From Streptococcus sp. Marseille-P6264 (lineage in GTDB: Bacteria; Bacillota; Bacilli; Lactobacillales; Streptococcaceae): a stretch of 64,000 nt of DNA. The notes beneath the pieces are model-generated. The model was not told where the DNA came from and searched no databases. It worked only from the letters and a program-made list of their open reading frames with translations. The stretch covers positions 1 to 64,000 of the forward strand of contig NZ_CABPTO010000001.1 of the NCBI RefSeq assembly GCF_902460355.1. Direction: 5' to 3'. Within the stretch, counting starts at the first letter, position 1. Each line of letters starts with the position of its first letter. Below are positions 16,892 through 25,787 of the stretch, piece after piece. Both the position numbers and the translations under genes were made by a program.

Positions 16892-17582
16892 AAATGAGTT
16901 TTGGGCTTTGTTTCCAGAAGCTCAGATTAGTGTTTTAGTGGTCAAGGGACTGAATAATAGTGTGGATGAAAGTAAGGATCCTTACTTCAAATCCCTGCTG
17001 GAAAAGGGCGCAAAGCGAGCTGCAGACTTTATTCCAGATGAGAATTTCACTCAGAATGAGGTCATTCAGGAGTGGCGGCAGGCTTTCAGCCAATTCAAGA
17101 CCAAAAAAGGAGCGCGTTCCTCTATCGAAGCCCTACTCAAGCGGGTTAGTCAGGGGCGGGAATTCAACCCAATCAATCCTTTAGTCGATATTTATAATAG
17201 TGTTTCCCTCTCTTATGCTGTTCCTTGTGGCGGTGAGGATTTGGACAAGATTGTCGGCGGTCTTTATCTAGGAAAAGCCAAGGGCGGCGAAGCATTTTTC
17301 CCACTAGGAGCTGAGACTGATGCACCAGCTTTACCGGAAGAAATCATCTACTATGATGAAGAGGGAGCTGTCTGCCGTTGTCTTAACTGGCGAGAAGCGC
17401 AGCGAACCATGCTGACAGAAGAGACCAAGGACGCCATCTTGGTTATCGAGGCCATCAATGGAGAGCAGGCGGAGCGTGCCCAAACAGCTATGACGGAACT
17501 TCAGACTCTGATTGAGGACTATTTTGGAGTTAAGGGTGATATTACCCACCTGACAGCTGAAAATCCCAGCTTGGAGGTCTAA
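16875..17582 (+). CDS. B3/B4 tRNA-binding-domain protein
   Basis: 235-residue cytosolic protein made of one B3/B4 domain, the fold found in the editing module of phenylalanyl-tRNA synthetase beta. Free-standing members are thought to bind or edit mischarged tRNA, but the substrate is not settled. Seen: the typical core PINPLVDIYNSVSLSYAVP (about 97-115), then GGLYLGKAKGGEAFFPLG. Translated with the MarR gene and ended by a strong hairpin. Confidence 0.8.
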   Translation: MKIVVENEFWALFPEAQISVLVVKGLNNSVDESKDPYFKSLLEKGAKRAADFIPDENFTQNEVIQEWRQAFSQFKTKKGARSSIEALLKRVSQGREFNPINPLVDIYNSVSLSYAVPCGGEDLDKIVGGLYLGKAKGGEAFFPLGAETDAPALPEEIIYYDEEGAVCRCLNWREAQRTMLTEETKDAILVIEAINGEQAERAQTAMTELQTLIEDYFGVKGDITHLTAENPSLEV

Positions 17583-17592
17583 AAATAAAAAT

Positions 17593-17630
17593 ATCTGGAT
17601 CAGAAATATCTGGTCCAGATGTTTTTGTTT
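17593..17630 (+). terminator. Terminator after the B3/B4 gene
   Basis: ATCTGGA/TCCAGAT stem (17593-17599 with 17614-17620), then GTTTTTGTTT. Confidence 0.65.
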
Positions 17631-17652
17631 GGGGAAATAGGCTGCTCTATTC

Positions 17653-18093
17653 TTATTTTGCCTTGTTTTTAAAGACAAAAATTTTGCTGAAGACATAGTT
17701 GAGAACGATAATCAGCACTTGCGCAATGAAAGTTTCAATGGTGTTGACCATCTTAATATCGTTGTGGACGAATTGACCGATAATCTGCGGGAAGCTAGTG
17801 ACAAAGATAAAGGTTAACAGCAAGTTCAAGGTCATAGTAGCCAGTCGGGCTGTGAAAAATTTGACCAATCGCACTGGCCAGCCCTGTCTCTTTTGCTTGA
17901 AAACGATGGTATCGTTGGTCACAAAGGCAAAGAGAATGCCCAGAATATCACCTATTATCGTGGCCGGTAGTTCATTTCCCGTCAGTTCATAGCAGAGCAT
18001 TCGACTGACAACGGATACGACAGTGGTTGCCACACCAAAGAAGAGGTAGGATAGGACTTCGTTGTCAAAGAATTTTTTAATCAAAGTTTTCAT
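17653..18093 (-). CDS. GtrA-family membrane protein
   Basis: 146-residue protein with four membrane helices, GtrA/DPMS3-like. Members help move lipid-linked sugars across the membrane for surface glycan or teichoic acid decoration; no glycosyltransferase partner is adjacent. Seen: SYLFFGVATTVVSVVSRM start and NYVFSKIFVF end, both typical. I prefer ATG 18093 over 18099: no Shine-Dalgarno exists, and 18093 lies 6 nt after a TGATAGACT extended -10, so it looks leaderless. Confidence 0.85.
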   Translation of the reverse strand: MKTLIKKFFDNEVLSYLFFGVATTVVSVVSRMLCYELTGNELPATIIGDILGILFAFVTNDTIVFKQKRQGWPVRLVKFFTARLATMTLNLLLTFIFVTSFPQIIGQFVHNDIKMVNTIETFIAQVLIIVLNYVFSKIFVFKNKAK

Positions 18094-18099
18094 AAGCAT

Positions 18100-18108
18100 A
18101 GTCTATCA
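18100..18108 (-). promoter_or_regulatory. Extended -10 promoter of gtrA-like gene
   Basis: Minus strand TGATAGACT (TAGACT at 18100-18105), 6 nt before the ATG at 18093. The -35 region (18123-18128) overlaps the divergent queT -10. Confidence 0.45.
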
Positions 18109-18123
18109 CATTTCTAGGATTTA

Positions 18124-18132
18124 TGCTATACT
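18124..18132 (+). promoter_or_regulatory. Extended -10 promoter of queT
   Basis: TGCTATACT, about 50 bases before the riboswitch. It faces the gtrA promoter on the other strand and shares bases with its -35. Confidence 0.55.
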
Positions 18133-18180
18133 AGTGAGGTTGTCGATTTGAAGGAGATAGCTTTTCCGTCTGAGGCAATC

Positions 18181-18238
18181 CTTGGCGCTTAACTTCTTTC
18201 GCCAAGCATATTACACGCGCTCATGCGCTAAAGGAGAA
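18181..18238 (+). promoter_or_regulatory. preQ1-II riboswitch (COG4708 RNA)
   Basis: Seen: stem CTTGGCG/CGCCAAG (18181-18187 with 18200-18206), the conserved linker GCATATTACAC, a second short hairpin around GCGCTCATGCGC, and the ribosome site AAGGAG (18231-18236) inside the motif. This is the streptococcal class II preQ1 aptamer, in which ligand binding masks the Shine-Dalgarno of the queuosine-precursor transporter gene. Confidence 0.92.
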
Positions 18239-18241
18239 AAC

Positions 18242-18757
18242 ATGAAACAAGAAAACTTATCAGTTCGTGATTTGACACACATTGCCATTGTTGCTGCTAT
18301 TTATGTGGCCCTTACGATTACGCCCCCTTTAAATGCTATCAGCTATGGTGCTTACCAGTTCAGAATTTCTGAAATGATGAACTTTATGGCCTTTTACAAT
18401 CGTAAATACATCCTGGGAGTGACCATCGGCTGTATGATTGCCAATCTCTATAGCTTTGGAATCATTGACGTCTTTGTCGGCGGTTGGTCAACTTTAGTCT
18501 TCCTATCATTAGGTGTCTACCTTTTCAGTCGCTATAAGGATCAATACCTGATTAAAGATTTGCTTCGCTTGGATCACTTCTATTTTGCCATTTTCTTCTC
18601 AATTTCGATGGTGACGATTGCGGCAGAGTTGTATTTCTTACAGGGCTTGCCATTCTTCCTGACTTGGTTCACAACGGCCATTGGAGAATTTGCTTCTTTG
18701 ATTGCTGGAGCTATCATTATTAACCAGATCGCTAAAAGGATTGATTTGACAAAATAA
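18242..18757 (+). CDS. queT: QueT-type queuosine precursor transporter
   Basis: 171-residue membrane protein with five or six helices, the S-component of an ECF-type transporter for preQ1 or another queuosine precursor (DUF988/COG4708). Seen: LTHIAIVAAIYVALT start, FRISEMMNF and GVTIGCMIANL. The start is ATG 18242, directly after the riboswitch; the longer frame from 18182 would begin inside the aptamer and is rejected. The riboswitch identity and the family support each other. Confidence 0.92.
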   Translation: MKQENLSVRDLTHIAIVAAIYVALTITPPLNAISYGAYQFRISEMMNFMAFYNRKYILGVTIGCMIANLYSFGIIDVFVGGWSTLVFLSLGVYLFSRYKDQYLIKDLLRLDHFYFAIFFSISMVTIAAELYFLQGLPFFLTWFTTAIGEFASLIAGAIIINQIAKRIDLTK

Positions 18758-18765
18758 GATAGCAG

Positions 18766-18790
18766 AGAGCGGATTTCCGCTCTTTTTATG
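18766..18790 (+). terminator. Terminator of queT
   Basis: AGAGCGGA/TCCGCTCT perfect stem with a two-base centre (18766-18773 with 18776-18783), then TTTTTA. Confidence 0.75.
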
Positions 18791-19306
18791 TCCTCTTTTT
18801 TAGGAAGAATTCGGGACAAATAGAGGAAGATTTTGTGTATTTGTGATAAAATGTCCACACCTTATTCAGCAGTCTTAATTTTATATACAGAGCGAGTCTC
18901 GGCTCGCTCTTTTAAATATCAGAAATACATATGACTTTGAATAACTCGCTTCAACTCATCATTTTATGGGTAATTTAAAAAATATATTTTGCAATGATTG
19001 TTTCATGCCTAATTAGGTAAATTAGCCATTCTTCGAGCGGTCGTATTTATATTTTCATCGTTTGAGGGAAGATCTTACCGTTTGCAAATTGATGGTTAAG
19101 TCGATATATTTTTCCTTCTCAAGTATTTTCCAAATTATTTAATCTTTTTAAAGATAAGAACCACTTTCTAATTAATCAAAGGATACTTCAAATTTCTTCA
19201 TTCTTGATAATATGAGCAAAACTCCGCAAAATGTTTAAATTTATCATTGTAAAAAATATCGGAAAAACACCATATTATATTGGTATGTATCTGGTGTTGG
19301 ATGAAA
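18791..19306. other. Gene-free AT-rich interval with one strong hairpin
   Basis: About 515 bases without a supportable gene. It holds a TGTGATAAAAT extended -10-like sequence (around 18841-18851) followed 40 bases later by a perfect 8-bp hairpin AGAGCGAG/CTCGCTCT (18889-18896 with 18903-18910) and TTTTAAAT. That pair could frame a small RNA of about 55-60 nt. I see no function in the remaining 19000-19260. Confidence 0.4.
18889..18915 (+). terminator. Isolated terminator hairpin
   Basis: Perfect 8-bp GC-rich stem with a TTTT tail, far from any gene end on the plus strand. It may end a small RNA or be a leftover. Confidence 0.55.
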
Positions 19307-19335
19307 TTGACTTTCGAAAACATTAACTATATAAT
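19307..19335 (+). promoter_or_regulatory. Promoter of the nucleotidyltransferase gene
   Basis: -35 TTGACT (19307-19312), 17-bp spacer, -10 TATAAT (19330-19335). An inverted repeat AACACCA/TGGTGTT (19266-19272 with 19292-19298) lies just upstream. Confidence 0.7.
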
Positions 19336-19366
19336 GTCTGTAAACAAGAAATAATGAGGTAACGAT

Positions 19367-20122
19367 ATGAATAAAACAGAATTACTGTTACAAAGACTAG
19401 ATGATATTGGTCAGTCTCTAAAAGATTCTAGACAAGCACTAGCTTTGCTGGCACTTGGTTCTTGCGGAGCAGAAAGAGAACGATTGGATCAGTACTCAGA
19501 TTTGGACTTCTTTGTTATTGTAAAAGATGGCTACAAGCATGCCTATATCCAGGACCTAACCTGGTTAAGTAAGCTAGAACCAATTGCATTTCACTACCAA
19601 AATACAGTGGACGGACATAAAGTTCTATTTGAAGATGATGTTTTTTGTGAATTTGCTGTCTTTGAAGCTCATGAACTAGTAAACATTCCCTTCGCTGAAG
19701 GCAAGATTATCTGGAAGGGGGTCGGTTTTGATGGAACAATCTGCCAGCCACAAAGATTGCCATCAAAAGAAAATAGAGACCGTGAATGGCTGTTGGGAGA
19801 AATTTTATGCAATCTATATATAGGACTAGGTCGTTATCAACGAGGCGAAAAATTGGCTGCTTATGATTTCATCCAAAACAGATCTGTCAAGCTCTGGACT
19901 GAATTAATCAATTTGGAAAAAACTTCTAAATCTGATTTTATAGATATTTTTAACAGCAACAGACGATTTGAAAAAGGTTATCCAAATGAGGCCAAACAAT
20001 TACTCTACTTTTTGCAAGGTTACGAACGAATCTCTGAATCTGCTCAGGCACTCCTAGAATATCTTGATAAATACTATTCTCTTAACGCATTTATAAAAGA
20101 AAAAATTCGCAATTTATTATAA
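19367..20122 (+). CDS. Nucleotidyltransferase-fold protein (aminoglycoside/lincosamide-type family)
   Basis: 251 residues with the polymerase-beta-like nucleotidyltransferase signature LGSCGAERERLDQYSDLDFF (about 31-50): Gly-Ser and the Asp-x-Asp metal pair. Enzymes of this fold transfer NMP to small molecules, proteins or RNA; some inactivate lincosamides or aminoglycosides. The overall layout, with a helical C-terminal half, resembles LinB-type enzymes, but similarity by eye is distant and I make no resistance claim. It stands alone with its own promoter and terminator in an AT-rich patch. Confidence 0.7.
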   Translation: MNKTELLLQRLDDIGQSLKDSRQALALLALGSCGAERERLDQYSDLDFFVIVKDGYKHAYIQDLTWLSKLEPIAFHYQNTVDGHKVLFEDDVFCEFAVFEAHELVNIPFAEGKIIWKGVGFDGTICQPQRLPSKENRDREWLLGEILCNLYIGLGRYQRGEKLAAYDFIQNRSVKLWTELINLEKTSKSDFIDIFNSNRRFEKGYPNEAKQLLYFLQGYERISESAQALLEYLDKYYSLNAFIKEKIRNLL

Positions 20123-20207
20123 TAGGGACTTTCCAAAAAATGACCTAAATTCCAAAAGTTAGTTATCTTTGTCAACTGTAGTGGATTAATGAAATTTTAA
20201 AATCTGT

Positions 20208-20236
20208 AGAGGATAATTGATGTCCTCTCCTTTTTT
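20208..20236 (+). terminator. Terminator after the nucleotidyltransferase
   Basis: AGAGGA/TCCTCT stem (20208-20213 with 20223-20228), then CCTTTTTTA. The rest of 20123-20377 shows nothing else I can support. Confidence 0.55.
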
Positions 20237-20352
20237 ATGTTCAGAGTGAGAAAGATTCATTTCTTAAAGTTGCCAAAGTTAAAAAATCCAAAGGTTGGTA
20301 TTTGAATGGTTTAATCAGGGCCTAAAAAGCGCCTTTGAGGTTACTTTTTTAG

Positions 20353-22371
<2,019 letters not shown>

Positions 22372-22379
22372 GGCTGAGT

Positions 22380-23330
22380 ATGGAAAATAAGATAAAAAAA
22401 GCAAGATTGATTTATAACCCAACTTCTGGGCAGGAAATTATCAAAAAAAATATTGCCGAAGTCTTGGATGTTTTGGAAGATGTTGGCTATGAAACCAGTG
22501 CCTACCAGACGACTCCAGAGCCTTTCTCTGCTCGGCGAGAAGCTGAAAGGGCAGCCAAGGCTGGTTTTGATTTGGTCATAGCAGCCGGTGGAGACGGTAC
22601 GATCAATGAAGTAGTGAATGGGGTTGCGGGTCTAGATGTGCGCCCCAAGCTAGCTTTCATCCCAACTGGTACGACCAATGATTATGCGCGTGCCTTGAAA
22701 ATTCCTATGGGAGATCCAGTGGCTGCAGCTCGAATTATCGAGAAAAATCAGACGATTCAGATGGATATCGGCCGGGCTTATGGTAGCAAATACTTTATCA
22801 ACATTGCGGCGGCGGGCACACTGACAGAGCTGACTTACAGTGTCCCTAGTGAAGTCAAGACCCGTCTAGGCTATCTGGCTTATGTAGCCGAAGGGGCTAA
22901 GATGCTACCGCGCTCTAAATCTCGTAAGGTACGGATTGAGCATGACCATGGTGTTTTTGAGGGCAAGGTTTCGCTTGTCTTTGTGGCCTTGACCAATTCT
23001 ATCGGAGGCTTTGAAAAACTAGCTCCAGATACCAAACTGGACGATGGAAATTTCACCTTGATTCTTGTAAAAACGGCTAAGTTGTTTGATATGCTTAGTC
23101 TCATCATACAGGCGATTAATGGCGGCCAACATGTGACGGATGCCAATGTTGAATATCTGAAAACCAGCCAATTGAAGCTAGAAGTCCTAGATAAAAAAGC
23201 ACCCTTTATGTTGAATCTGGATGGTGAGTACGGAGGAGATACACCAGTAGAATTGGAAGTTTTGCACAATCATCTGGAGTTTTTTGCCAATATAGATGAA
23301 ATTGATGAGAGTGCTCTTTCCATAGAATAA
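22380..23330 (+). CDS. YegS/DgkB-type lipid kinase
   Basis: 316-residue soluble kinase of the diacylglycerol kinase catalytic family. Seen: ARLIYNPTSG start, the nucleotide-binding loop AAGGDGTINEVVNG (about 74-87) and PTGTTNDYARAL (about 100-111). In Firmicutes DgkB recycles diacylglycerol released during lipoteichoic acid synthesis, which fits two LtaS-superfamily genes in this window (inference). ATG 22380 is preferred over a GTG at 22368, because GTGAGG then serves as ribosome site. Follows ligA by 8 bp. Confidence 0.85.
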   Translation: MENKIKKARLIYNPTSGQEIIKKNIAEVLDVLEDVGYETSAYQTTPEPFSARREAERAAKAGFDLVIAAGGDGTINEVVNGVAGLDVRPKLAFIPTGTTNDYARALKIPMGDPVAAARIIEKNQTIQMDIGRAYGSKYFINIAAAGTLTELTYSVPSEVKTRLGYLAYVAEGAKMLPRSKSRKVRIEHDHGVFEGKVSLVFVALTNSIGGFEKLAPDTKLDDGNFTLILVKTAKLFDMLSLIIQAINGGQHVTDANVEYLKTSQLKLEVLDKKAPFMLNLDGEYGGDTPVELEVLHNHLEFFANIDEIDESALSIE

Positions 23331-23347
23331 TTAGAATAAAGAGATGA

Positions 23348-25651
23348 ATGAAAATGTTAGACTATAAGGTCATTGTCCATTACCACAATCCTAAGGGAGA
23401 TTACTTTTCTTATGACTTGTGGCAGTGGCAGACAGATCAGTGGGGAAAAGAAGCACCTTTTTCCAAACTTGATTATTTTGGTATTCAGGGGGAACTATCT
23501 TTTGAAAGTTGGGAGCCTCTTAGTCAGGCTCATGTGATTGTCAAGCGTTCAGACTGGTCCAGCCAATCTTGCGATTATCACATTGACTTATTGCCAGTTT
23601 ATTTGCCTACAGAGGTGTGGTTGATTGAAGGAGATCATCAGGTCTACTATTCCTTGCAAGCGGCGACGACGAGCCACCAATATTCGCGGCGACGTCCTCA
23701 TAATTTCGATGTGGCTATGCGCTCAGATTATTTTGACGAATGCTGGGGCTACCAAGGTTGGCTTGGGTATCGTCTGCAGGGCCAGGTAAATGAGTTTAAA
23801 GTTTGGGCTCCGACAGCCAAAACAGTTGAATTGCTAGTCTATGAAACTTCCGATAATCAAGCAGCTGTTTATAAAGAATTCCCTATGGAAAAGGGAGAGA
23901 TTTACTCGCACGATCATGCTAAAAATACAATCGGAGTTTGGTCGGTGGAAGTGCCAGAAGATTTAGCTGGCAAGGCCTACCAGTATCATGTTCATTTTGA
24001 AAACCAGCATTTTTTGACGCGTGATCCTTATACAATCGCCACAAGTCCAGATGGCAAGCGCTCAGCTATTGTTGCCGAACGGGACAAGACTGTTGCTGGT
24101 TTTAAGGTATGTCAAGGCAAGGAGGCAACCTGGCGTTTAGATAACCCAAACCAGGCGGTCATCTATGAGATGCATATCCGAGATATTAGCAAATCGCCTA
24201 GTTCCGGTGTCGCAGAACATTTGCGAGGGACTTTTTTGGGGGCATGTCAAAGCGGCACTAGAAATAGCCAGGGAGACCAGACCACTTTCGATTATATTCG
24301 CAATCTAGGTATCAATGTGGTGCAGCTCCAGCCGGTTTCTGACCGACATAAGGACTATGACCAAAATGGCCAAGTTACTTATAACTGGGGCTATGATCCA
24401 CAGAACTATAATGCACCAGAAACCAGTTTTTCTTCCAATCCAGATGACCCGGGTCAGGCTATCCGAGATTTGAAAACCATGATTCAGGCTTACCACGATG
24501 CAGGGATTTCTGTGACCTTGGATGTGGTTTACAATCATATTTATTCCACCTTTGACTCAGCCTTTCAGTCAACGGTTCCCGATTATTACTATCGGATGAA
24601 TCCCAACGGTTCTTTCCAAAATGGTACTGGAGTCGGCAGTGAGACGGCCAGTGAGCATGAAATGTTTCGCAAATTCATGATTGATTCACTTCGTTACTGG
24701 GTAGAAGAATTTAATGTGGATGGCTTCCGCTTTGATTTGATGGGAATCCATGATGTCACCACCATGAATATCATCCGAGAAGAAATGGATAAAATTGATC
24801 CACGGATTTTGCTTTATGGTGAAGGCTGGGACATGGGAACGGGCCTGATGCCAGAGGACAAGGCTAAGAAAGACAATGCTTATCAACTGCCACGAATCGG
24901 CTTTTTCAATGATACCCAGCGCGATGCGATAAAGGGTGCTGAAGTCTATGGTGGGCTGAAAGCTGGTTATGTGAGCGGACAAGCGACTGAGGATATCATA
25001 GCCAAAGCCATTCTGGGTAGCAGTGAGTTAGGCTCCTATTTGACACCAACTCAGGTTCTTAATTATGTGGAGGCGCATGATAATTTCAACCTGCATGACT
25101 TGCTGGTTGACTTGCACCCAGATGATGATGAGGTCATTCGGACGAAAAGAATTGAGCTGGCAACAGCTATGAACTTGCTCATGCAGGGAATGGCATTTAT
25201 GGAATTGGGACAAGAATTTTCCCGCACGAAACTAGTAGGAACAGGCGAAGAGGGCCAAGTCCTGCCAAGCGACCGTGACAGAGCCATGAATAGCTACAAT
25301 GCTCCCGATGCAGTCAACCAAGTGAATTGGGAATGGATTAGTCAACATCAGGAGAGTATTGATTATATCAAGCAGATTATTCACTTAAAAACAAGTCAGA
25401 AGGAATTTTCTTATCAAACCTATGAAGAGATTTACAAACATGTCTTTGTAAGAGAAGCCTTTGCTGGCAGTGGTATCGTCATTTTTGAGATTAAAGATGA
25501 AAAACATTATGAAATCATTTTTAATGCAAGTGGCCTGCCATATTACCTTGAGAATGCGGATCACCTACGTTTATTAGTCGGCAACAGCCGCCATAAGAGA
25601 CCCTTCTATGTTGAAAATCTGACCGCTTCCGTTTTTGAAGTGATTAGATAA
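23348..25651 (+). CDS. pulA: Type I pullulanase, cytosolic
   Basis: Debranching enzyme cutting alpha-1,6 bonds in glycogen or pullulan-type glucans (GH13). 767 residues without signal peptide or wall anchor, so intracellular, unlike the surface pullulanases of streptococci. Seen: N-terminal carbohydrate-binding and CBM48-like domains (to about 260), the type I signature YNWGYDPQNYN (about 345-355), DGFRFDLMG with the nucleophile Asp, LYGEGWD with the acid/base Glu, and VEAHDN with the third Asp. It sits 17 bp after the lipid kinase gene and ends at a shared bidirectional terminator. Confidence 0.93.
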   Translation: MKMLDYKVIVHYHNPKGDYFSYDLWQWQTDQWGKEAPFSKLDYFGIQGELSFESWEPLSQAHVIVKRSDWSSQSCDYHIDLLPVYLPTEVWLIEGDHQVYYSLQAATTSHQYSRRRPHNFDVAMRSDYFDECWGYQGWLGYRLQGQVNEFKVWAPTAKTVELLVYETSDNQAAVYKEFPMEKGEIYSHDHAKNTIGVWSVEVPEDLAGKAYQYHVHFENQHFLTRDPYTIATSPDGKRSAIVAERDKTVAGFKVCQGKEATWRLDNPNQAVIYEMHIRDISKSPSSGVAEHLRGTFLGACQSGTRNSQGDQTTFDYIRNLGINVVQLQPVSDRHKDYDQNGQVTYNWGYDPQNYNAPETSFSSNPDDPGQAIRDLKTMIQAYHDAGISVTLDVVYNHIYSTFDSAFQSTVPDYYYRMNPNGSFQNGTGVGSETASEHEMFRKFMIDSLRYWVEEFNVDGFRFDLMGIHDVTTMNIIREEMDKIDPRILLYGEGWDMGTGLMPEDKAKKDNAYQLPRIGFFNDTQRDAIKGAEVYGGLKAGYVSGQATEDIIAKAILGSSELGSYLTPTQVLNYVEAHDNFNLHDLLVDLHPDDDEVIRTKRIELATAMNLLMQGMAFMELGQEFSRTKLVGTGEEGQVLPSDRDRAMNSYNAPDAVNQVNWEWISQHQESIDYIKQIIHLKTSQKEFSYQTYEEIYKHVFVREAFAGSGIVIFEIKDEKHYEIIFNASGLPYYLENADHLRLLVGNSRHKRPFYVENLTASVFEVIR

Positions 25652-25669
25652 GATTGAATAAAAATAAGA

Positions 25670-25716
25670 AAAGATTGAAGATGGGCTTTGTGGCTCACCT
25701 CTTCAATCTTTTTTTG
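25670..25716. terminator. Bidirectional terminator between pulA and ltaS
   Basis: Perfect 12-bp stem AAAGATTGAAGA/TCTTCAATCTTT (25670-25681 with 25700-25711) with A and T runs on either side, serving both converging genes. Confidence 0.85.
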
Positions 25717-25787
25717 TGCTTCAAAAATAAAAAACTCTCCCCAAAACATTTTTCAATCCTTTAGGAAGAGTTGAGTAGTATCCTAGA

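Noticed and set aside
18182..18241. Longer QueT from a TTG at 18182
   Set aside because: These codons are the preQ1-II aptamer; ATG 18242 follows AAGGAG.
19367..20122. Calling the nucleotidyltransferase a lincosamide resistance gene
   Set aside because: Only the fold signature and general layout agree; that is not enough for a resistance claim.
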